Source: Stomorhina lunata (lineage: Eukaryota > Arthropoda > Insecta > Diptera > Rhiniidae). Taken from it: a DNA stretch of 64,000 nt. A program made the translations under genes and the position numbers. Within the stretch, counting starts at the first letter, position 1, and the number at the start of each line of letters is the position of its first letter. The stretch is from the NCBI GenBank assembly GCA_933228675.1, contig OW121743.1:62131118-62195117 (forward strand). The letters run 5' to 3'. Positions 10,690-23,800 of this stretch are shown here, in pieces. The notes under the pieces were generated by a model. The model did not search any database. It was not told where the DNA came from and saw only the letters and a list, made by a program, of their open reading frames with translations.

Positions 10690-13500
10690 CATTTGTCGAA
10701 AAACATTTTATAGAAATTTTTAAAAATTTCTTATATTTATAAGAATTTTTGAAAAAAAGTCAAATAGCAAAAGTCAATAGCAAAATTTTTCAAAAATTTC
10801 TTGTTTTTATAAGAAATTCTTCAAAAATTTCTTATTTTTATAAGATTTTTTTTTAATTTTTTTATATTTATAGTATTTTTTTTTAAATTTTTTTAGTTCT
10901 ATAGGAAATTTTTCAAAAATTTTTTTAAAAAAATTTCTTATTTTTATAGGAAATTTTTTACAAATTTTTTATTTTTATAAGAAATTTTTCAAAAAGTTCT
11001 TATTTTTATACAAAATTTTTCAAAAGTTTCTTAATTTTATAGCAAATTTTTCAAAAATTTCTTATTTTTACAATAAATTTTTAAAAAATTTCTAATTTTT
11101 AATAGAAATTTCTTATTTTAGTAGTAAATTTTCAAAAATTTCTCATTTTTATAGGAATTTTTCAAAAACTTCTTATTTTTATAGGAATTTTTTAATTTCT
11201 TATTTTTATTATTTCAAAAACCTCTTACTTTATAGGAAATTTTTAAAATATTCTTGTTTTTATAGTAAATTTTTCAAAAGTTTTTATTTTTGTAGGAAAT
11301 TAAAAAAAAAAAATTTATAAGAAATCTTTCAAAAAAATCTTATTTTTTTAGAAAATTTTTTAAAAATTTCTTATTTTCAATGAAATTTTTTTTTAAATTT
11401 CACAATTTTCTATGAAAATTAGAAATTTTTAAAATATTAAAATCTTCTTATTTACATAGAAAATTTTTCAAAAATTTCTTATTTTATAGAAAAATTTTCA
11501 AAAGTCTCTTATTTTTACAGGAAAGTTTTTCAAAAATTTCTTAGATATTTTCAAAAATTTCACACTTTTTTTAGAAATATTTGAAAAAATTTCTTATTTT
11601 TAGAGAAAACTTTTTAAAAATTTATATTTATTTTAGGAAATTTTTCAAAAATTTCTTATTTTTATAGGAAATTTTTGAAAAAGTTTTATAGGAAATTTTT
11701 CAAAAATTTCTTGTTTTTATAAGATATTTTTCTTAATTTTATAGAAATGTTTGAAAAATTTCTTATTTTTTAAGGAAATTTTTTAAAAATTTCTAATTTT
11801 TATATGAAATTTTTCAAAAACTTCATATTTTTATAGGAAATTTTTTAAAAATTTCCTATTTTTATAGGAACTTTTTCAAAAATTTTCTATTTTTATAGGA
11901 AATTTTTTAAAAATTTCTTATTTTTGTACGAACATTTTCTAATTTTCTTAATTTTATACGAATTTTTTTAAAAATTTCTTATTTTTATAGAAAAATTCAA
12001 AAATTTCTCACCTTTAGAGGAAATTTTTCAAAAATTTTTGAAAAATTTCAAATTTTAATAGACATTTTTTTTAAATTTCTAATTTTATAGGAAATTTTTT
12101 AAAAATTTCTTTTCTTTATAGGAAATTTTTCAAAAATTTCTTTTCTTTATAGGAAATTTTTCAAAAATGACTTATTTTTATAGGAAATTTTTCGAAAATT
12201 TCTTAAAAGAAATTTTATTTTCTGAGGAAATTTTAAAAAATTTCTTATTTCTTTCGGAAATTTTTCAAAAATTTCTTATTTTTATTGGAAAAAAAATTCT
12301 CACCTTTGTAAGAAAATTCAAAAAATTTCTTAATTTTATAAGAAATTTTTTAAAATTTTCGTATTTTAATAGTAAATTTTTCAAAATATTTTAATTTTAA
12401 TAGGAGTTTTTTATAGAACTATCTTATTTTTATAGGAAATTTTTTAAAATTTTCTTACTTTTATAGGAAATTTATCAAAAATTTCTTATTTTCATAGGAA
12501 ATTTTATAGAAATTATTTTTTATTATAAGAAAATTTTCAAAAATGTCTTATTTTTATAGGAAACTCTTCAAAAATTTCTTATCTTTCTAGGGAATTTTTT
12601 TTAAAAATTTCTTATTTTTATAGTAAATTTTTAAAAAAATTTTAATATATTGGAATTTTTTCTTGGTATTTTTATATGAAATTTTTCAAAAATTTCTAAT
12701 AATAAAAAGAAATTTTTCAAAAATTTCTTATTTTTATAGAAATTTTTTAAAAAGTTGTTATTTTTAGTTGAAAATTTTCAAAAATTTCTTATTTTTATAG
12801 AAAAGTGTTCAAAAGTTTATTATTTTAAGTGAAAAGTTTTTAAAAATTTCATATTTTTGTAGAATTTTTTTTAAATTTCCTATCTTTATAGAAAAATTTT
12901 CAAAAGTTTCTTATTTTTGCAGGAAATTAAAAAAAAAAATCTTATTTTGATAAGAATCTTTTTTAAAAATTTCTTATTTAATAGAAAATTTCTCAAAAAT
13001 TTCAAATTTTTGTAGGAAATTTTTCAAAAAATTCTAATATTTTAAAAGAAATTTTTAAAAAATTTATTTTATCTATTAGAAATTTATTTAAGTTTCTCTT
13101 TGCTTTAGGATTTTTTTTTTTTAAATATCTTATTTTGATAACAAATTTTTCCAACATTTCTGATTTTTTCTAGAAAAATTTTAAAACATTTCTTATTTTA
13201 TAGGAAACTTTTTAAAATTTCTTATTTTTATAGGAAAATTTTTAAAATTTCATATTCTTGTAGGAAATTTTTCAAAAAAAATCTTTTTTTATAGAAAATT
13301 TTTTAAAAAATTCTTATTTTTGTGGGAAATTTTTTAAAAATTTCTAATTTTTACAGCAAATTTTTCAAAAAATTTATATTTTAATTGCAAAATTTAATTT
13401 TTTTTTTATTTTTATAGAAAAATTTTTAAAAAATTTCTTATTTTGACGCGAAATTTTTCAAATATTTCGTATTTTCATAGAAAATTTTTCAGTTTTTATT
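10690..13500 (+). repeat. 31-bp satellite array A4 (forward orientation, old and diverged) filling intron 2
   Basis: About 90 forward-orientation units, heavily diverged (commonly AAATTTCTTATTTTTATAGGAA), with indels. No homogenised core remains, so this array looks older than A2, A6 and A7. It occupies most of intron 2 (10279-13682). Confidence 0.85.
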
Positions 13501-13682
13501 TGGATGATTTTAGTTTTATGTTCGTCATCTAATAGTTTCTTGGTTTCCTTTAATTGCTTATTTAGTGCCTTAATACAACCGTAAGTAAACAATAAAAAAT
13601 TACTTGTTTTCTTAAGAAAACATTCTAATGCATAAGTTTATGTCATGGATTAATGAAACTTCCCATGTTTTTTTTTTTGCAG

Positions 13683-13770
13683 ATTATTTAATTGCTGAGA
13701 CAACTGTTCGTTGCAGTGAAAGTCAATCCAAGTCAATTGCATCCACCAGCGATACGCAGAGTCAACAGGG
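13683..13770 (+). CDS. exon 3 of the unrecognised protein
   Basis: An 88-nt internal exon between a T-rich tract ending TTTTTTTTTGCAG (13682) and a consensus donor GTAAGT at 13771-13776. Joined to exon 2 it completes a GAT codon and reads DYLIAETTVRCSESQSKS, then IASTSDTQSQQG, with no stop. It ends in phase 2 (GG). Composition matches the Ser/Gln-rich style of exon 2 and contrasts with the surrounding intron. Frame continuity across both splice sites is the main evidence. Confidence 0.75.
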
Positions 13771-14559
13771 GTAAGTCAACACAATTTAATTAAAACAATT
13801 ATTTTGCAATTAAAAGGCAGAAATACCCATTAAGATTCATTTAAAAGCTAATAAAATAGATTTAATTAAAAAGTTTCTACTCGTATAAATTCGAATTCTT
13901 TTGATATAGAAAATTACAATGCAATTTTAAAGAAATTAGAGATTGAGTAACACAATTGCAATCACAAATTTTAATGGTTTATACATAAATTTCCAATTTA
14001 AGTGTTGTTATAAATCAATTTATATTTATTGGGAACATGAGGAGATAACCTAGGTGACCCTTTTTCTAAAGATAAAAAAATGTATTTTTTTTTTTTTATA
14101 CTGCTCAAAATATTAAAAACAGTTGCACATTAGCCGGTAATGTATGTCATAAGTCCGATTAATATGTTTTCTCATAAATCTGCCCGTTTGTCCAGAATAT
14201 ATTTCGTGATTTGTATGTAAGAAATATTAAGTTAAAAGCTTGAATTAATTTTATAAGTACAAAAGTATCGTCTTAACAAAAACTGCAGATTTTTATTTTG
14301 TTTTTTTTTTTTTTTTTGAAAAGAAAAAAATCAGAATGTAAAAGAAATTTCTTACGCTTTTTCTTACATTTATTATAGTTCATGCAGCCACAGCTAAGAC
14401 ATGATAGCATTTATTTATCCATTCAGTATGACTGTAATGTTTATCCTTTTTGCGTTTATATCCTTCTTAATATTAGTTGTATTAGTGTTGATTGTTAAAT
14501 GCAATACAAAGACAAATTAGTTTGAGAGAGTGGTATATTTGTTGAAAATCGACAATCAA
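13771..14559. other. start of intron 3, unique sequence
   Basis: AT-rich unique sequence with a 17-base T run near 14301-14317. No coding or RNA feature seen. Confidence 0.6.
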
Positions 14560-16240
14560 ATTTGAAAAATATTTCGTTTTGAAAAATTTTCAGTTAAAGT
14601 AAGAAATTTTTAAAAAATTTCCTGTCAAAATAAGAAATTTTTGAAAAATTTCCTATAAAAATAAGAAATTTTTAAAAAATTTCCCATAAAAATAAGCAAT
14701 TTTTAAAAAATTTCCTATAAAAAAAGAAATTCTTGAAAAATTTTCTATAAAAACAAGAAAGTTTTGAAAAATTTCCTATAACAATAAGAAATTTTTGAAA
14801 ATTTCCTATAAAAATAAGAAATTTTTGAAAAATTTCCTATAAAAAATAAGAAATTTTGAAAAAATTTCCTATAACAATAAGAAATTTTTGAAAAATTTCT
14901 TATAAAAATAAGAAATTTTTGAAAAATTTCCTATAAAAATAAGAAATTTTCGAAAATGTTTGGAAAATTTCCTATAAAAAATAATGTTTAAAAATTTCCT
15001 ATTAAAATGAAAAATTTTTAAAAAATTTCCTATAAAAATAAGAAATTCTTTAAAAATTTCCTACAAAAATAAGAAATTTTTGAAAAGTTTCCTTTAAAAA
15101 AAAAAAAATTGAAAAAAAAAGGAATTTTTGAAAAATTTCCTATAAAAATAAGAAATTTTTGAAAAATTTCCTATAAAAATAAGAAATTTTTGAAAAATTT
15201 CCTATAAAAATATTCTTATTTTTATAGGAAATTTTTCAAAAATTTCTTTTTTTTTATAGGAAATTTTTCAATTTTTGAAAACTTTTTTATAAAAAAAAAG
15301 TAATTTTTGAAAAATTTGCTATAAAAATAAGATATTTTTTTAAAAATTTCCTATAAAAAAAAGAAGTTTTGGAAAAATTTCTTATAAAAATAAGAACTTT
15401 TTAAAAAATTTCCTATAAAAAAAAGAAATTTTTAAAAAATTTCCTATAAAAATAAGAAATTTTTGAAAAATTTCCGATAAAAATAAGAAATTTTTGAAAA
15501 ATTTTCTATAAAATAGGAAATTTTTAAAACATTTCCTATGAAAATAAGAAATTTTTGATAAATTTTCTATAAAAATAAGAAATTTTTGAAAAATTTCCTA
15601 CAAAAATAAGAAATTTTTGAAAAATTGCCTATAAAAATAAGAAATTGTTGAAAAATTTCCTATAAAAATAAGAAATTTTTGAAAGATTTTCTATAAACTT
15701 AAAAATTTTTGAAAAATTTTCTATAAAATAAGAAGTGTTTTAAAAATTTCCTATTAAAATAAGAAATTTTTAAAAATTTTCATATAAAAAGAAGAAATAT
15801 TTGAAAAACTTAATATAAATATAAAAAATTTTTGAAAAATTTCATATAAATATAAGAAATTTTTGAAAAATTTCCTATAAATATAAGAAATTTTTTAAAA
15901 ATTTCCTATAAAAATAAGAAATTTTGAAACAATTTTTTAAAATTTCCTAAAACATAAGAAATTCTTAAAAAAAATTTCTTTAAAAATAATACATTTTTGA
16001 AAATTTTCCTATAAAAATAAGAAATTTTTGGAAAATTCCCTATAAAAATAAGAAATTTTTGAAAAATTCCCTATAGAAATAAGAAATTTTTGAAGGATTT
16101 TCTATAAAATAAAAAAATTTTTGAAAAACTTTCTATAAAATAAGAAATGTTTTAAAAATTTCCTATTAAGATAAGAAATCTTTGAAAATTTTCATATAAA
16201 AAGAAGAAATTTTTGAAAAATTTCTTAAAAAAAGAAGTAT
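14560..16240 (-). repeat. 31-bp satellite array A5 (reverse orientation) with an internal strand flip
   Basis: About 54 diverged reverse-orientation family A units, mostly with AAAATAAGAAATTT. At 15211-15271 two units are in forward orientation before the array returns to reverse. The switch forms a perfect hairpin with arms of about 32 bp and a 4-nt loop around 15208-15213. Confidence 0.85.
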
Positions 16241-17159
16241 TTTTTTCAAGCTTTGGATTTGTGCTTTAATTTGAACTACCGGGATGGATATGTGAGATAT
16301 GAGTTATTCTATGCATTTATTTCTTGGTATTGTTATAATTTCCGTGCATCGAAAGAACAAGATAGTGCAATTTTTCTTAACTCAAACTAAAAGATTATTA
16401 CTTTTAAGAAAATGAACTTTGACATATTTTTCTGATGCCCCATACCAATGTCCTAAGTATGTACTTCTATAAAAGGTCTTAAATACGTATGCAAGTAGTG
16501 ATTGGTATATGTGAGCGTTTTTTAAACCATTCACTCGTACAATTGTCCATGTTAAAGTTCTTTTGATCTCAACATGATATTTATTTAAATGGTTCTGTAT
16601 TGTTGTCTTATAAATTCTATAATTTTTTAAAACTTATACTCACTTATACTCGTCCTAGTCGTCGTCCATTTGTAATACTATGGTCAATTTTTTCATTAGA
16701 AAAGCTTTTTTTGTTGTAGCAAAATAATGCCATACAAGAAGAAATTTTTATCTATTTTATTAATAATTTGTTTTTGTCTGCTTATGATTTGTTCAACAAT
16801 AGAGAAAACTATAATCTAGGGAAAATGTGAACTTCTTTTAGTTTTACCTTTTGACATTTTAAATTATTATTATTTTTATGTTTTCAGAGATTAGGAATTT
16901 ATTGTAGAGAAGACGAAGAAGAAAAGAACAAAAAATTGATTACAAAATGTTGAATTCAATTAAACTTTTGTTGCAAACAAACGAAAGAATAAAGGCAATT
17001 GTTTGTGGAATTACTGGCAATTGTTATATGGTTTTAAATGTGAAATATTTATTTAATAAAAGTACAAAAAGGATTAAGAAATAAGACGAAAGGAAATTTA
17101 TGTAAAGCTCAAAAAGTTTTCTCTTAACAGCGATAGTACAACAAAATATTCTCAAATTA
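16241..17159. other. unique intron 3 sequence
   Basis: AT-rich, no tandem structure, no coding region supported. Confidence 0.6.
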
Positions 17160-19225
17160 CAATTTTTAAAACTTGCTACAAAAATAAGAAATTTTTGAAA
17201 AACTTTCTCTATAAAAAAGGAAATTTTTTGAAAAATTTCCTATAAAAATAAGAAATTTTTTTGAAAAATTTCCTATAAAAATAGGAAATTTTTTGAAAAA
17301 TTTCCTATAAAATAGGAAATTTTTTGAAAAATTTCCTATAAAAATAGGAAATTTTTGAAAATTTCCTATTAAAATAGGAAATTTTTGAAAAATTTCCTAT
17401 AAAAATAGGAAATTTTTGATAAAATTTCCTATAAAAATAGGAAATTTTTGAAAATTTTCCTATAAAAATAGGAAATTTTTGAAAAATTTCCTATAAAAAT
17501 AGGAAATTTTTGAAAAATTTCCTATAAAAACAGGAAATTTTTGAAAAATTTCCTATAAAAATAGGAAATTTTTGAAAAATTTCCTATAAAAATAGGAAAT
17601 TTTTTAAAAATTTCCTATAAAAATAGAAAATTTTTGAAAAATTTCCTATAAAAATAGGAAATTTTTGAAAAATTTCCTATAAAAATAGGAAATTGTTGAA
17701 AAAATTCCTATAAAAATAGGAAATTGTTGAAAAAATTCCTATAAAAATAGGGAATTTTTAAAAAATTTCCTATAAAAATAGAAAATTTTTGAAAAATTTC
17801 CTATAAAAATAGGAAATTTTTGAAAAATTTCCTATAAAAATAGGAAATTTCCTATAAAAAAATTTCCTATAAAAATAGGAAATTTTTGAAAAATTTCCTA
17901 TAAAAATAGGAAATTTTTGAAAAATTTCCTATAAAAATAGGAAATTTCCTATAAAAAAATTTCCTATAAAAATAGGAAATTTTTAAAAAATTTCCTATAA
18001 AAATAGGAAATTTTTGAAAAATTTCCTATAAAAATAGGAAATTTTTGAAAAATTTCCTATAAAAATAGGAAATTTTTGAAAAATTTCCTATAAAAATAGG
18101 AAATTTTTGAAAAATTTCCTATAAAAATTGGAAATTTTTGAAAAATTTCCTATAAAAATAGGAAATTTTTGAAAAATTTCCTATAAAAATAGGAAATTTT
18201 TGAAAAATTTCCTATAAAAATAGGAAATTTTTGAAAAATTTCCTATAAAAATAGGAAATTTTTGAAAAATTTCCTATAAAAATAGGAAATTTTTGAAAAA
18301 TTTTATATAAAAATAGGAAATTTTTGAAAAATTTCCTATAAAAATAGGAAATTTTTGAAAAATTTTCTATAATATAGAAAATTTTCGAAAGATTTCCTAA
18401 ACAAGAGAAGAAATTTTTGAAAAATTTCCTGTAAAAATAGAAAATTTTTTGAAAAATTTCCTATTAAAATAGAAAATTTTTTGAAAAATTTCCTATTAAA
18501 ACAGAAAATTTTTTTAAAATTTCCTATTAAAATAGGAATTTTTTTTGAAAAATTTCCTATTAAAATAGGAAATTTTTTGAAAAATTTCCTATTAAAATAG
18601 GAAATTTTTTGAAAAATTTCCTATTAAAATAGGAAATTTTTTGAAAAATTTCCTATTAAAATAGGAAATTTTTTGAAAAATTTCCTATTAAAATAGGAAA
18701 TTTTTTGAAAAATTTCCTATAAAAATAGGAAATTTTTTGAAAAATTTCCTATAAAAATAGGAAATTTTTGAAAAATTTCCTATAAAAATAGGAAATTTTT
18801 GATAAATTTCCTATAAAAAAAGGGAATTTTTGAAAAATTTCCTATAAAAATAGGAAATTTTTGAAAAATTTCCTATAAAAATAGGAAATTTTTGAAAAAT
18901 TTCCTATAAAAATAGGAAATTTTTGAAAAATTTCCTATAAAAATAATAAATTTTCTGTAAAAATAAGGTTTTTAATAATTTCTTTTAAAAATTAAACATT
19001 TTTTTTAAGTTTCCTATAGACATAAGAAAATTAAAAAAAAAAAAAATTGATGAAAAATTTTGTATAAAAATGAGAAATTTTTGAAAAATTTCTTATATAA
19101 ATAAGAAACTTTTGAAAAAAATGCCCATAAAAATAGGAAATTTTTGAAAAAATTTCTTATAAAATTAAAAAATCTACGTAAATTTTTTTACAAAAATTAG
19201 AAATCTAGGAAATTTTCTTAAAAAA
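17160..19225 (-). repeat. 31-bp satellite array A6 (reverse orientation)
   Basis: About 65 reverse-orientation units. Subfamilies form runs: units with an extra T (GGAAATTTTTTGAAAAA) and CCTATTAAAATAGG cluster at 18450-18720, and a partial-unit duplication (AGGAAATTTCCTATAAAAAA) occurs twice, at about 17845 and 17940. Clustering of identical variants points to local duplication. Edges (after 18950) are degenerate. Confidence 0.9.
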
Positions 19226-20899
19226 AAAAAATTTGTTTGAAAACTTTAAATAAGAAATTTTGTAAAAAATGTTCTTTAAAAGTAAGAAAGAAATATTTGT
19301 TTAAATCAAATTGTTTTGGTTATTTGTTTTTTTTTTTTTTGCACAAAAAACTGACTACTCGCTTATCATCGTGTCTAGACTTCAGTATCCCTTTAATACC
19401 TTTCCATGTTTATTTACATTAAAACCAGCAACAAATTTAATTCATATAAAAATTTAGAAAAAATCTATTTGTTGCTTTTCTCTTATTCACAAAAACACGC
19501 ACACACACAGACCGAAATGAGTTGGAAAGAAGGAAAAATAACAACAATAGAATATTTTTTTTTTTTTTGACAACAACTAGATAGAACGCATTTGTGGTTT
19601 TAATTGCTGTTAGTCAGTTTAGTCATACCTTCTAAATCACCACAATTGTTGCCCATAACGACCAATTGTCATGATGAGACCCACATAAGCGTTTGTCAAA
19701 ACAAAAACAACATCAACAGCAGAAGGATCAGAAAAAAAAGGATTTTAGAAAATGAGAAGAAAAAAGAAGAGGTATAGAATTACAAAAACATCAACAGCAT
19801 CATGTGCGGACTAGAATCAAAACAACAAAATTTTAAATCTCTCAAGTATTAATGTGGTTAAATGTTCATAAACTTGGTCTATGAAAGAACTTCATAAGCA
19901 CGAAAAAAGCTAGAAGGAGTAGTGGGTAACAGCACTACCACTAAATCACCTACAAAATTGATGATGCGGTTGTATGTGTGAGAGTGTTTACCGAAATAAT
20001 ATTAATTTTATTGCAATACGATTTAAAAACTAATACACACGCACTCTTTTACTCCTTATAAGTTTATACTTGTTTATGGTTGTATGTATTTAAACTAAAA
20101 CTTGATTGTGGACCATCAATATGGTCTAAAGTGGTATTAAATTCTCCCACCACATCTCATCGAAATACTTAAATATTTCGTGATGATGATACGTCTGTGA
20201 CAGGATTTGTTTTTCCCCACATTTTGTTATTGTTTTTGTGAAAATAAACATTTGATTTTTATTTTTCTTGTTCACATTTATTTTTGTTGCTGCTACTGCA
20301 ATAGAATTTTATCCATTGAAAAGCTCCACCATTTGATTGGGCTTTAGAGTATGGACGTGTGATTGTATTGTTTGCCTATATTTCTCTAATCACCAGACAT
20401 TTGATTGGACTGAAGTGTATTATTAGTTTTATTTTTTTTTGCCTCTGCTCAACCATAAGTGGCCGTATACATGCAAGCTAGTGTGAGACTTTGTGAGCTC
20501 CCGAATTTTTTTTCCTAAAAATCCATGAACACATCGAAACCAACCAGAAATCACTTAATCCACCTTAGCCTTATAAATCCTTTTCTTTCGTTATAATGGT
20601 ACTTGTTATTTTGTTGTAGTAGTTGGTATGGTTAGATTTTAGTTGTGTTTCAATTGTTTTCTTTGAAAATAAATAGAAAATAACGGCTGGGGTTTCACTT
20701 AAGTACATAAATAATATATTGATAAGACCTAGTTAACTAGAGGAGTTATACCTAAATAATGTATACTATTCATTTAAAAAGATTAAAGGCTTACGCCAAT
20801 AGTTTTTGGCCATAGGTAATTATTTTGAAGACAGTTTGATTGATTTTTGGACTTAGAAAAAATACTTTAGATTTTGAAAGCGATAAATAAAACATACAA
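19226..20899. other. unique intron 3 sequence
   Basis: Mixed-composition unique DNA (CA-rich stretches near 19480-19520 and 19680-19800) lying between oppositely oriented satellite arrays A6 and A7. No open frame of coding quality. Confidence 0.6.
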
Positions 20900-23800
20900 G
20901 ACAAAAATTCTATAAATAGAATTTTTTTTTAAATTTCTTTTTTCCAAAAATGTCATATTTTTATAAGAAATTTTTAAAAATTTTTTTATTTTTATAGCAA
21001 TTTTTTTTTAATTTCTTATTTTTATAGAAAAATTTGAAAAATTTCTTATTTTTATAAGAAATTTAAAAAAAAATCTTAAATTTTTCAAAAATTTCCTATT
21101 TTTATAGGAAATTTTTCAAAAGTTTCCTATTTTTATAGAAAATTTTTCAAAAATTTCCTATTTTTATAGGAAATTTTTCAAAAATTTCCTATTTTTATAG
21201 GAAATTTTCCAACAATTTCCTGTTTTTATAGGAAATTTTTCAAAAATTTCCTATTTTTATAGGAAATTTTTCAAAAATTTCCTATTTTTATAGGAAATTT
21301 TTCAAAAATTTCCTATTTTTATAGGAAATTTTTCAAAAATTTCCTATTTTTATAGGAAATTTTTCAAAAATTTCCTATTTTTATAGGAAATTTTTCAAAA
21401 ATTTCCTATTTTTATAGGAAATTTTTCAAAAATTTCCTATTTTTATAGGAAATTTTTCAAAAATTTCCTATTTTTATAGGAAATTTTTCAAAAATTTCCT
21501 ATTTTTATAGGAAATTTTTCAAAAATTTCCTATTTTTATAGGAAATTTTTCAAAAATTTCCTATTTTTATAGGAAATTTTTCAAAAATTTCCTATTTTTA
21601 TAGGAAATTTTTCAAAAATTTCCTATTTTTATAGGAAATTTTTCAAAAATTTCCTATTTTTATAGGAAATTTTTCAAAAATTTCCTATTTTTATAGGAAA
21701 TTTTTCAAAAATTTCCTATTTTTATAGGAAATTTTTCAAAAATTTCCTATTTTTATAGGAAATTTTTCAAAAATTTCCTATTTTTATAGGAAATTTTTCA
21801 AAAATTTCCTATTTTTATAGGAAATTTTTCAAAAATTTCCTATTTTTATAGGAAATTTTTCAAAAATTTCCTATTTTTATAGGAAATTTTTCAAAAATTT
21901 CCTATTTTTATAGGAAATTTTTCAAAAATTTCCTATTTTTATAGGAAATTTTTCAAAAATTTCCTATTTTTATAGGAAATTTTTCAAAAATTTCCTATTT
22001 TTATAGGAAATTTTTCAAAAATTTCCTATTTTTATAGGAAATTTTTCAAAAATTTCCTATTTTTATAGGAAATTTTTCAAAAATTTCCTATTTTTATAGG
22101 AAATTTTTCAAAAATTTCCTATTTTTATAGGAAATTTTTCAAAAATTTCCTATTTTTATAGGAAATTTTTCAAAAATTTCCTATTTTTATAGGAAATTTT
22201 TCAAAAATTTCCTATTTTTATAGGAAATTTTTCAAAAATTTCCTATTTTTATAGGAAATTTTTCAAAAATTTCCTATTTTTATAGGAAATTTTTCAAAAA
22301 TTTCCTATTTTTATAGGAAATTTTTCAAAAATTTCCTATTTTTATAGGAAATTTTTCAAAAATTTCCTATTTTTATAGGAAATTTTTCAAAAACTTCCTA
22401 TTTTTATAGGAAATTTTTCAAAAATTTCCTATTTTTATAGGAAATTTTTCAAAAATTTCCTATTTTTATAGGAAATTTTTCAAAAATTTCCTATTTTTAT
22501 AGGAAATTTTTCAAAAATTTCCTATTTTTATAGGAAATTTTTCAAAAATTTCCTATTTTTATAGGAAATTTTTCAAAAATTTCCTATTTTTATAGGAAAT
22601 TTTTCAAAATTTTCCTATTTTTATAGGAAATTTTTTAAAATTTTCCTATTTTTATAGGAAAATTTTCAAAAATTTCCTATTTTTATAGGAAATTTTTCAA
22701 AATTTTCCTATTTTTATAGGAAAATTTTCAAAAATTTCCTATTTTTATAGGAAATTTTTCAAAAATTTCCAATTTTTATAGGAAATTTTTCAAAAATTTC
22801 CAATTTTTATAGGAAATTTTTCAAAAATTTCCAATTTTTATAGGAAATTTTTCAAAAATTTCCAATTTTTATAGGAAATTTTTCAAAAATTTCCTATTTT
22901 TATAGGAAATTTTTCAAAAATTTCCTATTTTTATAGGAAATTTTTCAAAAATTTCCTATTTTTATAGGAAATTTTTCAAAAATTTCCTATTTTTATAGGA
23001 AATTTTTCAAAAATTTCCTATTTTTATAGGAAATTTTTCAAAAATTTCCTATTTTTATAGGAAATTTTTCAAAAATTTCCTATTTTTATAGGAAATTTTT
23101 CAAAAATTTCCTATTTTTATAGGAAATTTTTCAAAAATTTCATATTTTTATAGGAAACTTTTCAAAAATTTCCTATTTTTATAGGAAACTTTTCAAAAAT
23201 TTCCTATTTTTATAGGAAACTTTTCAAAAATTTCCTATTTTTATAGGAAACTTTTCAAAAATTTCCTATTTTTATAGGAAACTTTTCAAAAATTTCCTAT
23301 TTTTATAGGAAACTTTTCAAAAATTTCCTATTTTTATAGGAAATTTTTCAAAAATTTCCTATTTTTATAGGAAATTTTTCAAAAATTTCCTATTTTTATA
23401 GGAAATTTTTCAAAAATTCCCTATTTTTATAGGAAATTTTTCAAAAATTCCCTATTTTTATAGGAATTTTTTCAAAAATTTCCTATTTTTATAGGAAATT
23501 TTTTAAAAATTTCCTATTTTTATAGGAAATTTTTCAAAAATTTTCTATTTTTATAGGAAATTTTTCAAAAATTTCCTATTTTTATAGGAAATTTTTCAAA
23601 AATTTCCTATTTTTATAGGAAATTTTTCAAAAATTTCCTATTTTTATAGGAAATTATTCAAAAATTTCCTATTTTTATAGGAAATTATTCAAAAATTTCC
23701 TATTTTTATAGGAAATTATTCAAAAATTTAATATTTTTATAATATAATTTTTGAAAAATTTCCTATTTTTCAAAAATTTCCTATTTTTATAGGAAATTTT

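Noticed and set aside
4150..13770. Assignment of the gene to a named fly locus (for example a teneurin, SH3-scaffold or RhoGAP gene)
   Set aside because: The coding sequence visible is low complexity with no diagnostic domain; naming it would be a guess.
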